From the NCBI GenBank assembly GCA_963691655.1, contig OY829326.1, forward strand, positions 19,642,878 through 19,706,877: 64,000 nucleotides of DNA, given 5' to 3'. This DNA comes from Toxonevra muliebris. Lineage: Eukaryota > Arthropoda > Insecta > Diptera > Pallopteridae. This document shows, piece by piece, positions 48,205 to 60,359 of this stretch. The notes under the pieces were generated by a model. The model saw only the letters and a program-made list of their open reading frames with translations. It searched no databases and had not been told where the DNA came from. Positions within the stretch are counted from its first letter, which is position 1. Each line of letters starts with the position of its first letter. A program made the position numbers and the translations under genes.

Positions 48205-48243
48205 ATTAATTATTTTCCTTTGTTTTCTCTTTTACAGGTAAGT
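48205..48243 (+). promoter_or_regulatory. Recursive splice site (ratchet point)
   Basis: A TTAATTAAT branch-point-like stretch and a pyrimidine tract (CCTTTGTTTTCTCTTTTAC) lead into CAG ending at 48237. This is followed immediately by a consensus donor GTAAGT (48238-48243). A fused acceptor and donor with zero exon between is the signature of recursive splicing in long fly introns. It implies + strand transcription through this part of the window. Confidence 0.7.
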
Positions 48244-49121
48244 CGATTTTATACACACTGTGGAATACGAAATTATGTACTTACTTTAGTAATCGCTGAG
48301 CACATCTACAAATAATTTTACACTATGCTTAGAAGGAGAACAAAACTCTTTCATGAATCTAATGCATGCAAAATCAACCTGTTTTCATTTAACATAACCG
48401 CAAACTATGTAGCAATACAAAAGAAAAACGAAAAACTTTAGTCTTGATTGTCTGCAGTAACTGCAATATCTACGACCAGTACTCCTCCACAGCAACAACA
48501 ACAACACGTAAAGTGGCAAGTAATTCTGACGTCAAAAGTATAAAATTGTTTTTGTTTTGTTTTGTTTTGTTTTTGCAATTGCTTATGCTTGTTAAAACTA
48601 AAATAGCAACAACAACACTAAAAAAAACATTCTATTTAACAAGAAGTTGGTTGGTTTTTGTGTTTGCACTTTTCCATTTCGACTGCAATGCGTGTGCACG
48701 TGACGCGCCAAACGCTCTCGTGTGATACACTAAAAGAAAATGAGCCCAGAAGTTGAATAAACTGACGGGAGCTTTAGTGCAGTTTAAAATTATTTTATAG
48801 CTGGTTTCAATCATAAGTAAAGAGAGTAAATATCCCGTGCTGTGCTTTCAATTGACCAATCGTGGTCGTTGTTCCCTGAGCGTCAATAAAGTCCTCTTTA
48901 TTGTATACTCAGAAAAAATATCAACTCAAATTGTTTTTTGAATCGCTAAACGATATTAGCTATTATTTGCCAAGTTTTATGTGTTTTTGTTTCTTCTTCT
49001 ACATGAGTATCACAGTTTCAACAAATAAAGGCATCTACATGAAAGCTGAGAGAGAGCTGAGCTTACGAGGTGAGTAAATCTTCCTCTTACGAAACTCTGT
49101 TGAAAAGCTAAGTCAATTTAT
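48244..49121. other. Host-like intronic DNA
   Basis: CAA runs and poly(T). A donor-like GAGGTGAGT sits near 49065. No coding exon was recognised. Confidence 0.45.
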
Positions 49122-49339
49122 AGCGAGGAACAGAATGTGAAGCTGAAGCGTGAAGTAACAATCTGTCAAAAGTAAAATGAATACATTTTCATTGTAATCA
49201 AAGACAATATGAAGTTGTCGCTGCTGCTGAAGATGAAGCGCAAAATTTAAACTTTTTAACTTTGTCGTGCTTCATTGTTTGCTACGCTACATTTTGTGCT
49301 TCAGCTGTGTACTTCACGCTTCACATTTTGTTCCAGGCT
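49122..49339. mobile_element. Small MITE-like inverted repeat
   Basis: AGCGAGGAACAGAATGTGAAG at the left corresponds to CTTCACATTTTGTTCCAGGCT at the right. Both continue into CGTGAAGT, with a 6-base insertion in the left arm. GAAGCGCAAAAT and its approximate inverse occur inside. The target duplication is not clear. Confidence 0.5.
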
Positions 49340-51295
49340 TAAATCACATGCTACGCTCTCTTGCTTCAATGACAATAAATGAAATGAGATCACGATTAAT
49401 GAATTATAAAATATCTACATAAGCATTAGAATTTTCAATTTTTTTTTTTAAGTGTACTTGAACCTTGCATACATTAGCTCTCTATCAAAAAAGTATCTGC
49501 AGCAAAGTCAATTGATGTATATACATTTAAACAAATATATGCGAGTATATATGTAAGTATGAATGTCTGTAGCATTACTGCGAAATGTTTTCATGCCATT
49601 AAACACGATTTAAGGAATATTTTTGCGCACGGCATAGAAACACATTCAAGCAAGTACACACACATTCATAAAAACTTGTGCAAAACTTTATAGCAACGCT
49701 GACTTCCACCACCACCGCCACCAGCAAAACCTTCATCGACACCGCCAAATGCCAATTGAGAGTTAAGCTAAAAGAAACGGAAATTACGGGTGTCGTTGGC
49801 GGCTTATAAAATCGCAGCAAATAGCTAAATAAATGCAGATAGTTAGCAAAGAGTTTGGGGTGGTGATAAAGACGACAACGATGATGATGATGAAGATGCG
49901 AATAAAAGGAGGGTGTATGTATAATAAGAAAAGGAGTTTGTACTAGTTTAGCCAGAAGAGGTTTAAAACTCAGAAGAAAGTGCGAATAAAATTGCATGAA
50001 AAATTGAATTGCAAATAGAGTGTGAGGGTGTCATGGCTTGCATGTTAATGTGATGTAAGAAGAAGAAGCGGAAGAAGTTCTACATGCATACACCTGTATG
50101 CGCAATTATTTGAGGCATATGCAAAATGCTTTATTAAAGCTTATGAACTATATTGCTAGTTATATTTTGTGTAATGTTTTTATAACTTTATTGTGACATA
50201 CAACATGAAAGCGAAACATGTGTGCTTGTTTGAATATAAGCACAATGAAGTCTACATGAATTTACATTGATATATGCATATGTATAGGTGAATATGCACC
50301 TTAGTAGAGCAAATCAATGAATTTTTGCCAAGCGACATGTGAAATTTGTTCTATGGTGCGTGTATATACAAATGTGTAATGTAAAATGCATGTTCTATAA
50401 GCTTCAAGTAAAAATTAACAAGCATTAAAAACTTTAAGAATTGTCACAACGATTTATTTTTAAAAATAAAGTAAATTGAGAAAAAAAAACAAGAAAAATC
50501 CAGGAAATCTAACAAACAACATTGAAGTAAAAGCAATTTTAATATCTTCCTTTATTCAGTTACAATAAAGGAAAGCGCATGCAACAAACGTTAGCGTGTG
50601 AGATGAAATTCGGTTTTTCTTTTGAAACTCTCATTGACTTGTAAATTCATGCACTTATTCTTCAATAAACAACATTATATCCCAATCGGAAAAATCACTA
50701 TAAAAAACATTTTACAGTGTTTTCCTTCAGCATGTCACCCTATTACGTTTTTTACATTGTTTACCCTAGGGGATCAACAAATGCGCACAAAGTAAACATA
50801 AAGCAGCGAGAGCTGTATTTGTTTTTTCTTGTAGACCATTACTTTCTTCTAGGTGCTCTACTTAGCATCCGCAGTAAGGCGGAGGAAAAGCATTACTGCA
50901 AGCGATTGCTGATTGCAGTGGAATTATTCAAACAGCAAATACGAAATCAAATTTCTGATGTTCATTTTATCATTCCCTTGTAAAGCAATTAAATACTGTG
51001 TAGTGTTTTTCATCAGGCTTACTATGCAGGTACACGGAGGAAAAGAAAGAGATTTAACTCATTAATGCTGGATGGGTATTTAAATACCCAAACAAGAATG
51101 TTGGCAGGAAATTGAATATCTTCGGACTGGTAGCAAAGATCGGGCCCACGATTTCTTTATTAAATTAAGGAAGAATAGAGCTAGAAATTATCTCTAGCAG
51201 GTTAGGTATTATTGCAACGTTTTCCTGCCCTTCTCAAAGGTCAAGCTTAGCGAATTTGCAAAATCCTAAAAATTGACATATGTGTATTGACATAT
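49340..51295. other. Host-like non-coding DNA
   Basis: ATG/CAT repeats (49880-49900) and catatgtatgta tracts. An 88-codon frame at 50717-50983 has no recognisable family. Nothing else was assigned. Confidence 0.45.
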
Positions 51296-51298
51296 GTG

Positions 51299-51540
51299 TC
51301 GTTCATTATAATAGTGGTGCAACTTCATTTATTTGTTTTTTGTACTATCAAGTGTTTTGCAAAATGTTCTATAAAAAAAAGAGCAAACATTATTTAAATG
51401 GTTTTTCAACTTTTATTGCAAAATAATACACAAAATTTTATGAAAGTCATTATAAATTGATGGTTTAAGTCAAAGTTTGTTATAAAAAAATTAACATATA
51501 TATATGTTTTTGGAGTTACTTCATTGTTATAATGAAATAT
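51299..51540. mobile_element. MITE-like repeat with ATTATAATGAA ends
   Basis: TCGTTCATTATAATAGTGGT at the left pairs in inverse with AGTTACTTCATTGTTATAAT at 51514 onward. Related end units recur in the right-end orientation at 53004-53030, 53098-53123 and 53174-53200. A 15-bp direct repeat GACATATGTGTATTG/GACATATGTGTCG lies just outside the left end. Confidence 0.45.
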
Positions 51541-51647
51541 TATTTATTACGAATTTCGTTAGGATTGGAAAAGGAAAGTTAGCTGAAATTTGGAAAGTTT
51601 GAAACAAAAAGGAGAGAAGTTTCTATTTTAATACATATATACGATCA

Positions 51648-51960
51648 TTGGAGCTTGTCCCTCATCTCGCTCTCACCCAATCTTTTTTCTTATACAAAGC
51701 GAGTCTCAGACTGGTAGTGAGTTTTTTCCCTGGTGTGGTCAGATATCACCAAAGTAAATTAAATCTGTCAAACGATACAGAGTGTCGCCTATGTAAGGAA
51801 GATGATGAGATGACATCCCACATTCTGTGTGAATAGTTAGCCTTGGCTTGGCAAAGAAAGGCAAACCGTTTCAAAAGATAACGAAATTAAAACCTCTCCC
51901 ACAAGAGATGTTGTGGCCTTCATTAGGATAGCAGATCGCCTTTTGTCTTAATATTTTCTA
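51648..51960 (+). pseudogene. LINE ORF2 C-terminal Cys/His region (broken)
   Basis: VVRYHQSKLNLSNDTECRLC leads to KEDDEMTSHILCE, i.e. the C-x2-C...H-x-C knuckle of RNase H-type LINE proteins. A stop follows (51834-51836), then LALAWQRKANRF in the same frame. A short AATAATAATGAT stretch near 52000 may be the remains of the LINE tail. RT and RNase H are missing. Confidence 0.65.
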
Positions 51961-52019
51961 AGCCGCAATGCCTGACCTTCGAGTTGTCTCAACTGTACCA
52001 ACAATAATAATGATACGAA

Positions 52020-55000
52020 TCATACATAATTTCATTATGAGATGAATGTTCATCAACGTAAGATGCACTTAAATGGGTTGAAATATTGACTGGAATATTT
52101 TTATAGGAATTGTGATAAATTGGTGGAATAAATGCTATAAGATTAAATAAATCGTTTTTCTTTGTACTAGTAATAGTGCTTCTCAATGGATAGAGAGGGC
52201 CCTATTAACCCTTTGATGCCCGAATTATAATGGGGCTTGAAAGAAACCTTTTGTTGTGAATTATGGCTACTTAGGTCTTCCACAATCATGACACCAAATT
52301 TCTTGCTTCTACATTGATTTGTATGTCCTTTATTAAAGGTTAAAAAAAACATAGCTATGAAGCTGTAGATAACTACTCCAATTATTTGATTTTCATATTC
52401 TCTTATCTTTTATACACATATCAGATAAAAAAAAATTTCCGGTTAGTAATAATTTAATGCTATTATTTTTCAAAAAATAGTGCAAAAGATTTCAGATTTT
52501 TCTAAAAATTACTTAGGTTTTTTAGGTTTTTTGCTGGACTTCAAAGACAAAACATTAAAAAAAAATTACTTAAGCAAGAAATTTCAAATATTCGGCAATT
52601 AGCAAATATGAAGAATACCTAACAGAACCGAATACAAATAGCGTTAAAAGTAATATCTTTCAAACATTTTACTTATGATCCATAAAAGTGAATGTTGCAT
52701 ATGCGCTACATTGGCTATGAAAGAGTTAAATGTAAGTTGCAAGTACTGACCTAGAATCACTACAATCTTCCGTATCTATCATAAAATATAAAACCTCGTA
52801 TGAAACTTAAGTATAGAGAGTAACTAAAACAAATCGACAAGTCCTGTGAATAGTAATCGTTGCTAGACAAAATTTATTTATTTGGGGTTTCAATCCCTTG
52901 CAAGTACTTTTTATCAAAGTACATTATACATTCTGCACTATCAATATTTCATTAAAAGAGGCTACTAAACCCTTTATTTACTTTACTTTTATGGTGACTT
53001 AAGACTTACTTCACTATTATTGTGAACTATTTTGTTTTTTAAGTTCCCTGAGTGGACAAGGAGCACAATATCTTAAGAATGAAAATCAAATTTGAGTCAG
53101 TTCACTTTTATAATGAAAGATATAATAAGACCTGATAATTTTACACAAAAAACTGTATATTAACAAAAAATGGAGTTACACCATTATTATAATGAACGAT
53201 ATATATGAGTCATTCTTTTACAAATCGTACGGATTTGAGGAAAAAATTTACTTCACTCTTTTAAATGGCACAACATTTTTTTTGCGGTGCCTTCTTATTA
53301 ATTTAAAAGACACGTATATCGGGATTTTGCCGTAAATGCATTTTCAGAATTATGTGAACTTTTAGTTTTGCTTTTTTACTGGGTTCTGTTTCACTTAAAA
53401 TTCATTATCTCCGGTTCCAGTTGTCGGATCGACCCCATTTTTTCGCCATTCTATGCCATATTATATAAGCTTTTTAGTTGCATTAAAATTAAATATATAT
53501 AATAAATTAATAAATAATAATAACAATTGCATTCTTTAAATAGTTTTTTTCAAGCTCGCCCCCACAACGAAAAAAATCGAAAAAAAATGTCACATATTCT
53601 ATGTGATTTTATTTAAAAAGCCCAAGTTTCAGAAAAGTGGAGACTTAATTGGGTCCGAAGATATTAAACAATATCTAGCGCAAGTCATATGAAATCCAAT
53701 ATTATGATTTTATTTTTACGACAGAAAATTATTCGAATATAAAAAAAAAGAAAATGAAAAGACTAAAAAATATTAAAAATAAAATATTAATATTTGTTTA
53801 CTTCACGAAACACATGACAAAAGAATTCTGATATATAAAAAATTTCATATACACTAAGAACCCAGAAAGGTGTGAAGTTACCAATCTGAAATTTAGCAAG
53901 GAAAAGGAAAGGACACTTCCATTGCCTATGTAAACATCTCCAACGATTTTTAAGAAAATCGTGCTGCGGGATCTATGGGCAGGCTTTAATGAGTTAAATC
54001 TCTTAAATCTCTTAATATTGTATTTTTGTCTATTTATTCATTGTCAAAAAAAAAAATATTTGTTCGAAAGCAATTATATTTTTTTGTAATAAATTATTTA
54101 TCAACTTACTCACGGCAATCTTTGCAAATAAAATATTAAATTTTTCAATTTCAATTTATTCAATAAGAAATATAGTAGTACACTAAGATATGAAATCTTT
54201 TCCAACACAAATTTTTAGTTCTAAACTTTCTTTACATATTTAGAAATTCCACGCTAATTGGAATATGCCATTAATTTAGTTGCACCTAATATAAAACTAA
54301 TTGAAATTACAATTTTAATATATTTTGCTGCAAAATTTACTCAAGTTGTGTATGTGCCATGATGCACATTTTAATAAATCAAAATATTTTTGCTCATTAA
54401 CACCTAAAAACAAATTTGAAATTCAACACCGCAAGATCACGATCAACTCCTATCGTTGGATAACGATCAAAGTTTTCCAAAGCAAGCAGGCAGCAAAATG
54501 TAAGCAAAAGATTGTTATCTCTAGCTCAAGCTAGCCAGAAGAGAGCTTGCAAGCGGTTTGTGTAATTTGCGCAAACAGACGGGCAGAGATATGCAAAGAA
54601 CAACAAACAACAACTACAAGAAGTAGAAGAGCAAGAGGTTGATGAAGATGATTAAGTGTAATAGTAGAATACACGCAGAAAACAGGAAATTATGCGTATA
54701 GAAAAACACGTTTAATTATGCTTTAAACCACATTGTATTAATGTACAAACGAAAAAAAAAAACAGAAAACAAAACTCAAATATCTACAAAGTTAATGTTA
54801 AACTGGGCAAATGCGCCCACTAGTATGTAAATGAAAACAAAAAACAAAGTAACTATACACACATCATCATCAATATCCTCAGAAACAGCCAACATTAGCT
54901 AGCATTAGGAACGTCAAGCAGTAATCAAACGTGCAACATGCTGAATACATGTAACTATTTTTTACATCAGCATTTGCATTTATCGATGGATGGAATATCA

Positions 55001-57095
55001 AGAAGAAGAAGAAGAAAAAAAAAATAAGATGAAGGCATAAAGACACTAACGTTGATGCTGTTACAGCCTGCTACCATATTTGCTTTATGGCGCAGCGAGG
55101 CGTTACCTTAACCACCCACCCACCCATGCTATAACAAAAACGAAGTAAGTTATTGATGTGCACATGTTGTGTTTTACACAGTGAGTGTGTGTTGCATGCA
55201 AAAAGGAAAGAAGTTGCAAAAATTACCAGTGCAGTCAATCAAGCAACGACGACTGCGCATAATTATGCACATTCATTGGTATGTATATGACTGAAAATGA
55301 GGATGATGATGTTGAAGCACTTTGTTATAATGCAATGATAATGAAAATGATGATTATGATGAAGATGCTGCTGCTATGAGTTGATTGTATAGTGTTGACG
55401 ATGACTATGATGGCTACGTCATTTTGTCAGCCGTAACTATTATGCAGTCTTAAAGTTAAAGTTGACTTAGTCATTATTTGTTGATGACCATGGCGCATCA
55501 GCATAATACAAAAAAGTTGAACACTTCTCCTCCCAATCCATATAAAAAAACAACTCAAAGAGAACCTGTATATGGCCAGTGAACACCGACAGCGTCGCGT
55601 CTCTATCACAACTTCCAAGCAGCAGTTAGTCTCCAGTAATAACAGTAGCAAATATAAACTTCATGCAGCCCCACCGCTACAAATATAATGATGATAATGA
55701 TGATGATGATAATACCAACCAAGCGGTGACTGAGCTAGTGAGGGTAGACAACAACAAAAACAACAACAATAAAATATCTTTAAAAAAAAAACAAAAAAAT
55801 CCTACAAAGAAGTTTTGCGCATAAATAATTATTAGCAATTGCTTTAAAAGAGAAAAATTTTGCGCAGGTGCAGCTGCAGCCCAAAACACAAAAAATATGC
55901 AAGCAACCAACGCCATCAACAAAAACAACAACAGCCACGAACTAAAGTAACAACAATAAGAAGAAGAACAGCAACAGTTCTTTTTTCCTCTTCAATTTTT
56001 GTTTTTGCTACTTTATACTTAATGTTTATATTGCACAGTAATTTTAAACTTCTTATTCTTTGTTGTTTTTGCTTAATACATTTTTCACATTTTAACACAC
56101 AAGCGAATTTGTGCATTCGCAGCGTAGTGCAGTGCAATCAAAAAGAAGAAGCTGAAAAACTCAATGGGGAAGAAAAAGGAATTCAAAAACAAAAGACTTA
56201 AGCAACGAACTTACTTTCATTACTATACACTGGGAATAGTAGAGCAATTTGCTGTCATCATCACCATCAGCACCAAACATCATTATGAGCATTCAGTTGT
56301 TGTTGTTGTTGTAATAATTCTGTTTAACACTAATTAGCTAAAAGGATAAGGTTCAAAATTTCAACAGCAGCAACCGCCGCAACAGCTACTGACTTCAGCA
56401 ACGAAATTTGTTGTGACTGGATGCCTGCGCTTTTGCCACTTTAAGAAGGGGGCAATATTTCTTTTAGAAACAAAAAATGAAAAAAGGAAACCCTAAACTG
56501 TTTCAGAAGTACCTAAAGTATCTGTGGTAATTGTTGCAAAGTTTTTTTTTAAGCATTTTTCGACGTTGTTGCTTACGTTGTTTCACGTACTTGCATTTAT
56601 GCTGTATGCATTACGAAGGAATGCTACCTTATATAGGGGAGTTTCCGGTGTTTGGCGTTTTGCTGCTGCTTAATGCCTTTTTTGTTGCTTTTTTCTTTTG
56701 CGTTTTTTGTGCAGTGCGTTAAAATAACAATGTATGTTTGTAGCACATACGGATACATAACTTCAACATAAACCACAAACCAACAATTTCCTGGCCAGTT
56801 GCTGCATGGTGCGAGACTTACTCGCATATGCATAAATATTTATTGCTTGCAACTGGTTAGCTTTAATTAGCTAAAGTGTTAATTTCGGAAGCTTTTTTCA
56901 AAGTTTTGAATAAGTTCTTTTATACTAGAAACTATTTGAAGTAAACTTATGCCAAAGTAATTTAACTTTAAATAATTTATGTTCTAAGAAAGTGCAAGTT
57001 AAAAGTTTGGTAATATTTGTGAAGTGTGTACACAAAAAATATCCAATACAAGGCATAATTTTTTATGAAAAGAAATAATCAAACAAAAGCTAAAG
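52020..57095. other. Mostly host-like AT-rich DNA
   Basis: 53004-53200 holds three ATTATAATGAA-type repeat units (see the 51.3-kb repeat). 54300-56450 is rich in CAA/CAG, GAT and AAC runs with many spurious open frames. No gene or RNA was recognised. Confidence 0.45.
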
Positions 57096-57098
57096 ATG

Positions 57099-57633
57099 TT
57101 GTGATGACTACATTTGTTCATTAAGCCTGTTTATATATAACTTCAAATAACGAAATTGACATGAACTTAAGTCATGACTTTGAAAAATTAACCTCTAGAT
57201 TTAATTTTCATAGTCTCCTAAAAAACTATCATGAACTGATCGAATGGGGACCGTTCAGAAAAAATGACACCTAGAATCATTTTCTCACAAACACACACAC
57301 TCTCCCATGTACTAGACTTTCAAATAACGAACTGTTATGCAGACTAGCTACAATGGGAAAAAAACAACCACATAAGTGTATAGAACGGTAGTGGTAGTTT
57401 CTTTCAATATCTCTATTCAGTGAAGATATTTGGAATCAAATCCGTAATTCTGGGTTATGATTTCAAATATTAGTAGCTTATATGGGATATTGAAAGATTA
57501 AGAACTATCACTAAGATCACTGATGAGCAATTGTGGCGGATTCCGAAACGGCCGTCTGATTTGTCCGTCTCTATATACATTGTTGTTGTGATGACTACAT
57601 TTGTTCATTAAGCCTGTTTATATATAACTTCAA
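57099..57633 (+). mobile_element. Hammerhead retroelement, best copy, with direct terminal repeats
   Basis: AAAAGCTAAAGATG at 57085-57098 recurs at 57633-57646, a 14-bp target-site duplication. The insert starts with a repeat of its own 3' end: 57097-57147 and 57584-57634 are identical over 51 bp (TGTTGTGATGACTACATTTG onward), period 487. This fits insertion of a cDNA that read through one unit into the end of the previous one. A hammerhead ribozyme lies about 70-120 bp before the 3' end. There is no coding capacity. Confidence 0.8.
57514..57562 (+). ncRNA. Hammerhead ribozyme (type I, minimal helix III)
   Basis: Core blocks: AGAUCA (57514-57519), CUGAUGA (57520-57526), helix II GCAAUU/GAUUCC around GUGGCG (one C-C mismatch and one G-U), GAAA (57545-57548), C with loop GGCC, cleavage triplet GUC (57554-57556), then UGAUUU (57557-57562). 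Helix I has the same six pairs as at 2.3 kb. The two copies differ in helix II and in one loop base of helix III, while every core base is kept. Confidence 0.78.
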
Positions 57634-58550
57634 AAAGCTAAAGATGCTGTATTAAAGAAAAATTTGAATTTACATGCATTAAATTAACCAAGCAAACAAA
57701 TTTTTCAACATAGAATTTCTCAAATTAATATAATGTGAAAACAACACATTTTTTTCTAACAAACAACAACATATTTTCCACATTTCATTTAAGTTGTTTG
57801 TTAGCGGCGCTTGTTAACACTCCAACAACATGCAACATAAATTTGTTATTATTAAATTTGTGATATGATTTTGCTTCATTTTAAATGTTTTTCGGTTTTT
57901 TTTTTTTTGCGCTGCAATTAAAAAATTTACTCAACACCATAACTTTAATTAAATATGCTCGTTAATATACAAAGTAAAAACAAAAATGGTAAGAAAACAT
58001 GAGCGCATGCGCAAAGCGCAGAGGCACAGGTGCTGCTTCAATTAAATTTATAGCACACAGAAAAGAAAAAATAAATAAAAAGAAGAAGAAATAGCAGCAG
58101 CAGCCAGTCAACAGCAAATAAATTAAAATGTTGCTAAAAGCGAGCGCATCATTAATTTTTTGCAGCAGTAGCAGCAACATCTTTTAAAGCACCAATTTGT
58201 GAGGTGCTGAAAATACAATTTAAAAGCATAAAAATTTCAAAAATATGAATGATGGTTAAATTTAATATGTTAGAAAACGCAACTTAGATAAACAAAAATA
58301 TATTAATTTTATATTTGGAATTATAAATATTTATAAAAATTCTGCTGCAATCATTCATTCATGATTCGAGTGAACTATAGAAGCAACAACAATCACAGTC
58401 ACTAACAACAACTTGGCAGCTGAAGGCAAAATAAGATAGAGAAAAAGAAGAGTTTACCCTATAGTAATATAAAACCACCCAAGTGGTCATCAATCATGTA
58501 TTTTCTACACACGCTCTTGCACTCATATCTAGATGCTATTAACCAGCAAA

Positions 58551-58582
<32 letters not shown>

Positions 58583-60130
58583 ACAACTTTTTCCACATGT
58601 AACTACCCAACGGGAAACAACACTTTAGCACATTGAATGCCCCGTCATATAAAATTATACTACATAATATCAATACGATAAGTAAATTAACTCCACTAAG
58701 GGACTTAAAAGGATTTCAAACCACAGGATACACATAGAAAAATTGGAAAAATACATTGAATCCAGGCTATAATTTTACTGATTTAAAATGAAAACCAAAA
58801 ATTAATAAATAAAAATCACATGAAAAAATTTTAGTTGTAGTTTAGAGTCACGACAATTCAGTACTCTTCTCTTTTCAACTCCTTTCAAGAATTGAATTAT
58901 AAAAGAGAGAGCGATAGAGAGAAAAGAGAGTAAACCAAAAAGGAAAAAAGCAGAATGAAACAATTTCACTCTTTTTAGCTTTCATCAGAAGCGTTTCAAA
59001 TACTCTTTCAATATCTTTGTCCAATGTCAAGGAAAGAGAAAATAAGTAAAGTATCCTACAAAGATTACACGCTCGCTACTAATATGAAGTCACTCCAACG
59101 TTAGAAAAAAAGCGCTTTTTTCGTACATCCTTCCCATTGGGTATTGCTCTGCCTCGTCATTGCATGTGCACCTATAGAAAATTGTTTGTAAAGCGCAACT
59201 AAACTATCACTTGTGTGTCTGCGCAGGCGTGTGCACACTCATACACATATACATAGTATAACAAATGTATGTATATAAAAAAAAAATAAAAATTCAAAAA
59301 AATTAACTGACATTTTAATGATTATAATGATGCAAAGAAATGTTTTTGTGCATGCTGTAAGATTAAATTATACCTTCATTATTGCTGCTGCTGCTGTGAT
59401 CAACATGATTTTTATCAATTGTCATCATTATATGACAGCTAGTAATAACAAGCAACAACAACAACCACAACCAACAAAAAACAAATAGAAAGAACATCAA
59501 GAAGAGAAAACAAACAACGAACGCAACGCGCGCTCAATCGTGCGTGATGTAAATGTCTCACGATGCCACAGTAGAAAAGCAGCAACAGAGAGGTGAAATA
59601 CAGCAGAGAGGACAGCAAACTGTTGAAGAAACCAAAGTAAATAAACATTAGTTTTTGTTGTTATGATTATTGTTGTTGTGTTGGTTTTTGTTTAGATGGC
59701 GCCAGTTTTTATGTTTCCAATATTTCAATTTTAACTGCGCTCATCAAAAAGTGAAATGTGAAAATAATTTTTTTTTTTTTTTTTTGGAAAACAAACTCAC
59801 ACACTCACATATACATTGGTTACATATTGGAGCTGTGCACGCACGCGTGTTTTTCTATCTTCAAATATTCTAATGAAGTGATGTTTTGCGTTTTAACTTA
59901 TATAAATTGTTGAATTTTGAGCTTTTATTTTAATTTAACCCATTTTTGAATAGTCTCAATTTAAAAAATTTCTAACAACATTTTTTTTTTTTTTTTTGCA
60001 GATTTAGAATTTTTATTTTTATTGGATTTATCAGAATTTAATTATTTTTGTTCTCATCAAGCAATCAGAATAGTTAAACAAATTTTAGAACAAGTCTATA
60101 AATAGAGCTGGTAAAAATATATCACTGTAT
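57634..60130. other. Host-like non-coding DNA
   Basis: CAA/CAG runs, GAGA-type purine block (58900-58935) and poly(T). No gene was recognised. Confidence 0.45.
58552..58581. repeat. (ACT)n microsatellite
   Basis: About ten tandem ACT units. Confidence 0.9.
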
Positions 60131-60132
60131 TA

Positions 60133-60357
60133 CTAAAAGACTGTCATAACTCAAAAAACGCGATTTTGCAGAAAACGCGTTTAAAGTTTTCAATTGACTC
60201 CCACTTTGCAGAAAAAAGAAGAAATCTCATTATTCTCACGCGCAGAGTATACAAGATATTAATATGAAAATTTTTCACAATATGAAGCGTGACATAATGA
60301 ATAATTCTGCATCATTAACTCAAAAATCGTGTTTTTTGACTTATGACAGTCTTTTAG
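60133..60357. mobile_element. MITE with TA duplication
   Basis: CTAAAAGACTGTCATAACTC (60133) is mirrored by ACTTATGACAGTCTTTTAG (to 60357). The similarity extends about 36 bp to AAAAACRCGATTTT. TA flanks both ends (60131-60132, 60358-60359), as in Tc1/mariner-derived MITEs. It is 225 bp and non-coding. Confidence 0.8.
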
Positions 60358-60359
60358 TA

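Noticed and set aside
50717..50983. 88-codon open frame with a moderately complex sequence
   Set aside because: No family recognised, and a splice-acceptor-like TTTTTCTTGTAG sits inside the frame; insufficient for a gene call, though it could be checked by RNA-seq.
59980..60006. Polypyrimidine tract plus TTGCAG, an acceptor or ratchet candidate
   Set aside because: No donor sequence follows and no open exon is attached; poly(T) runs are common here.
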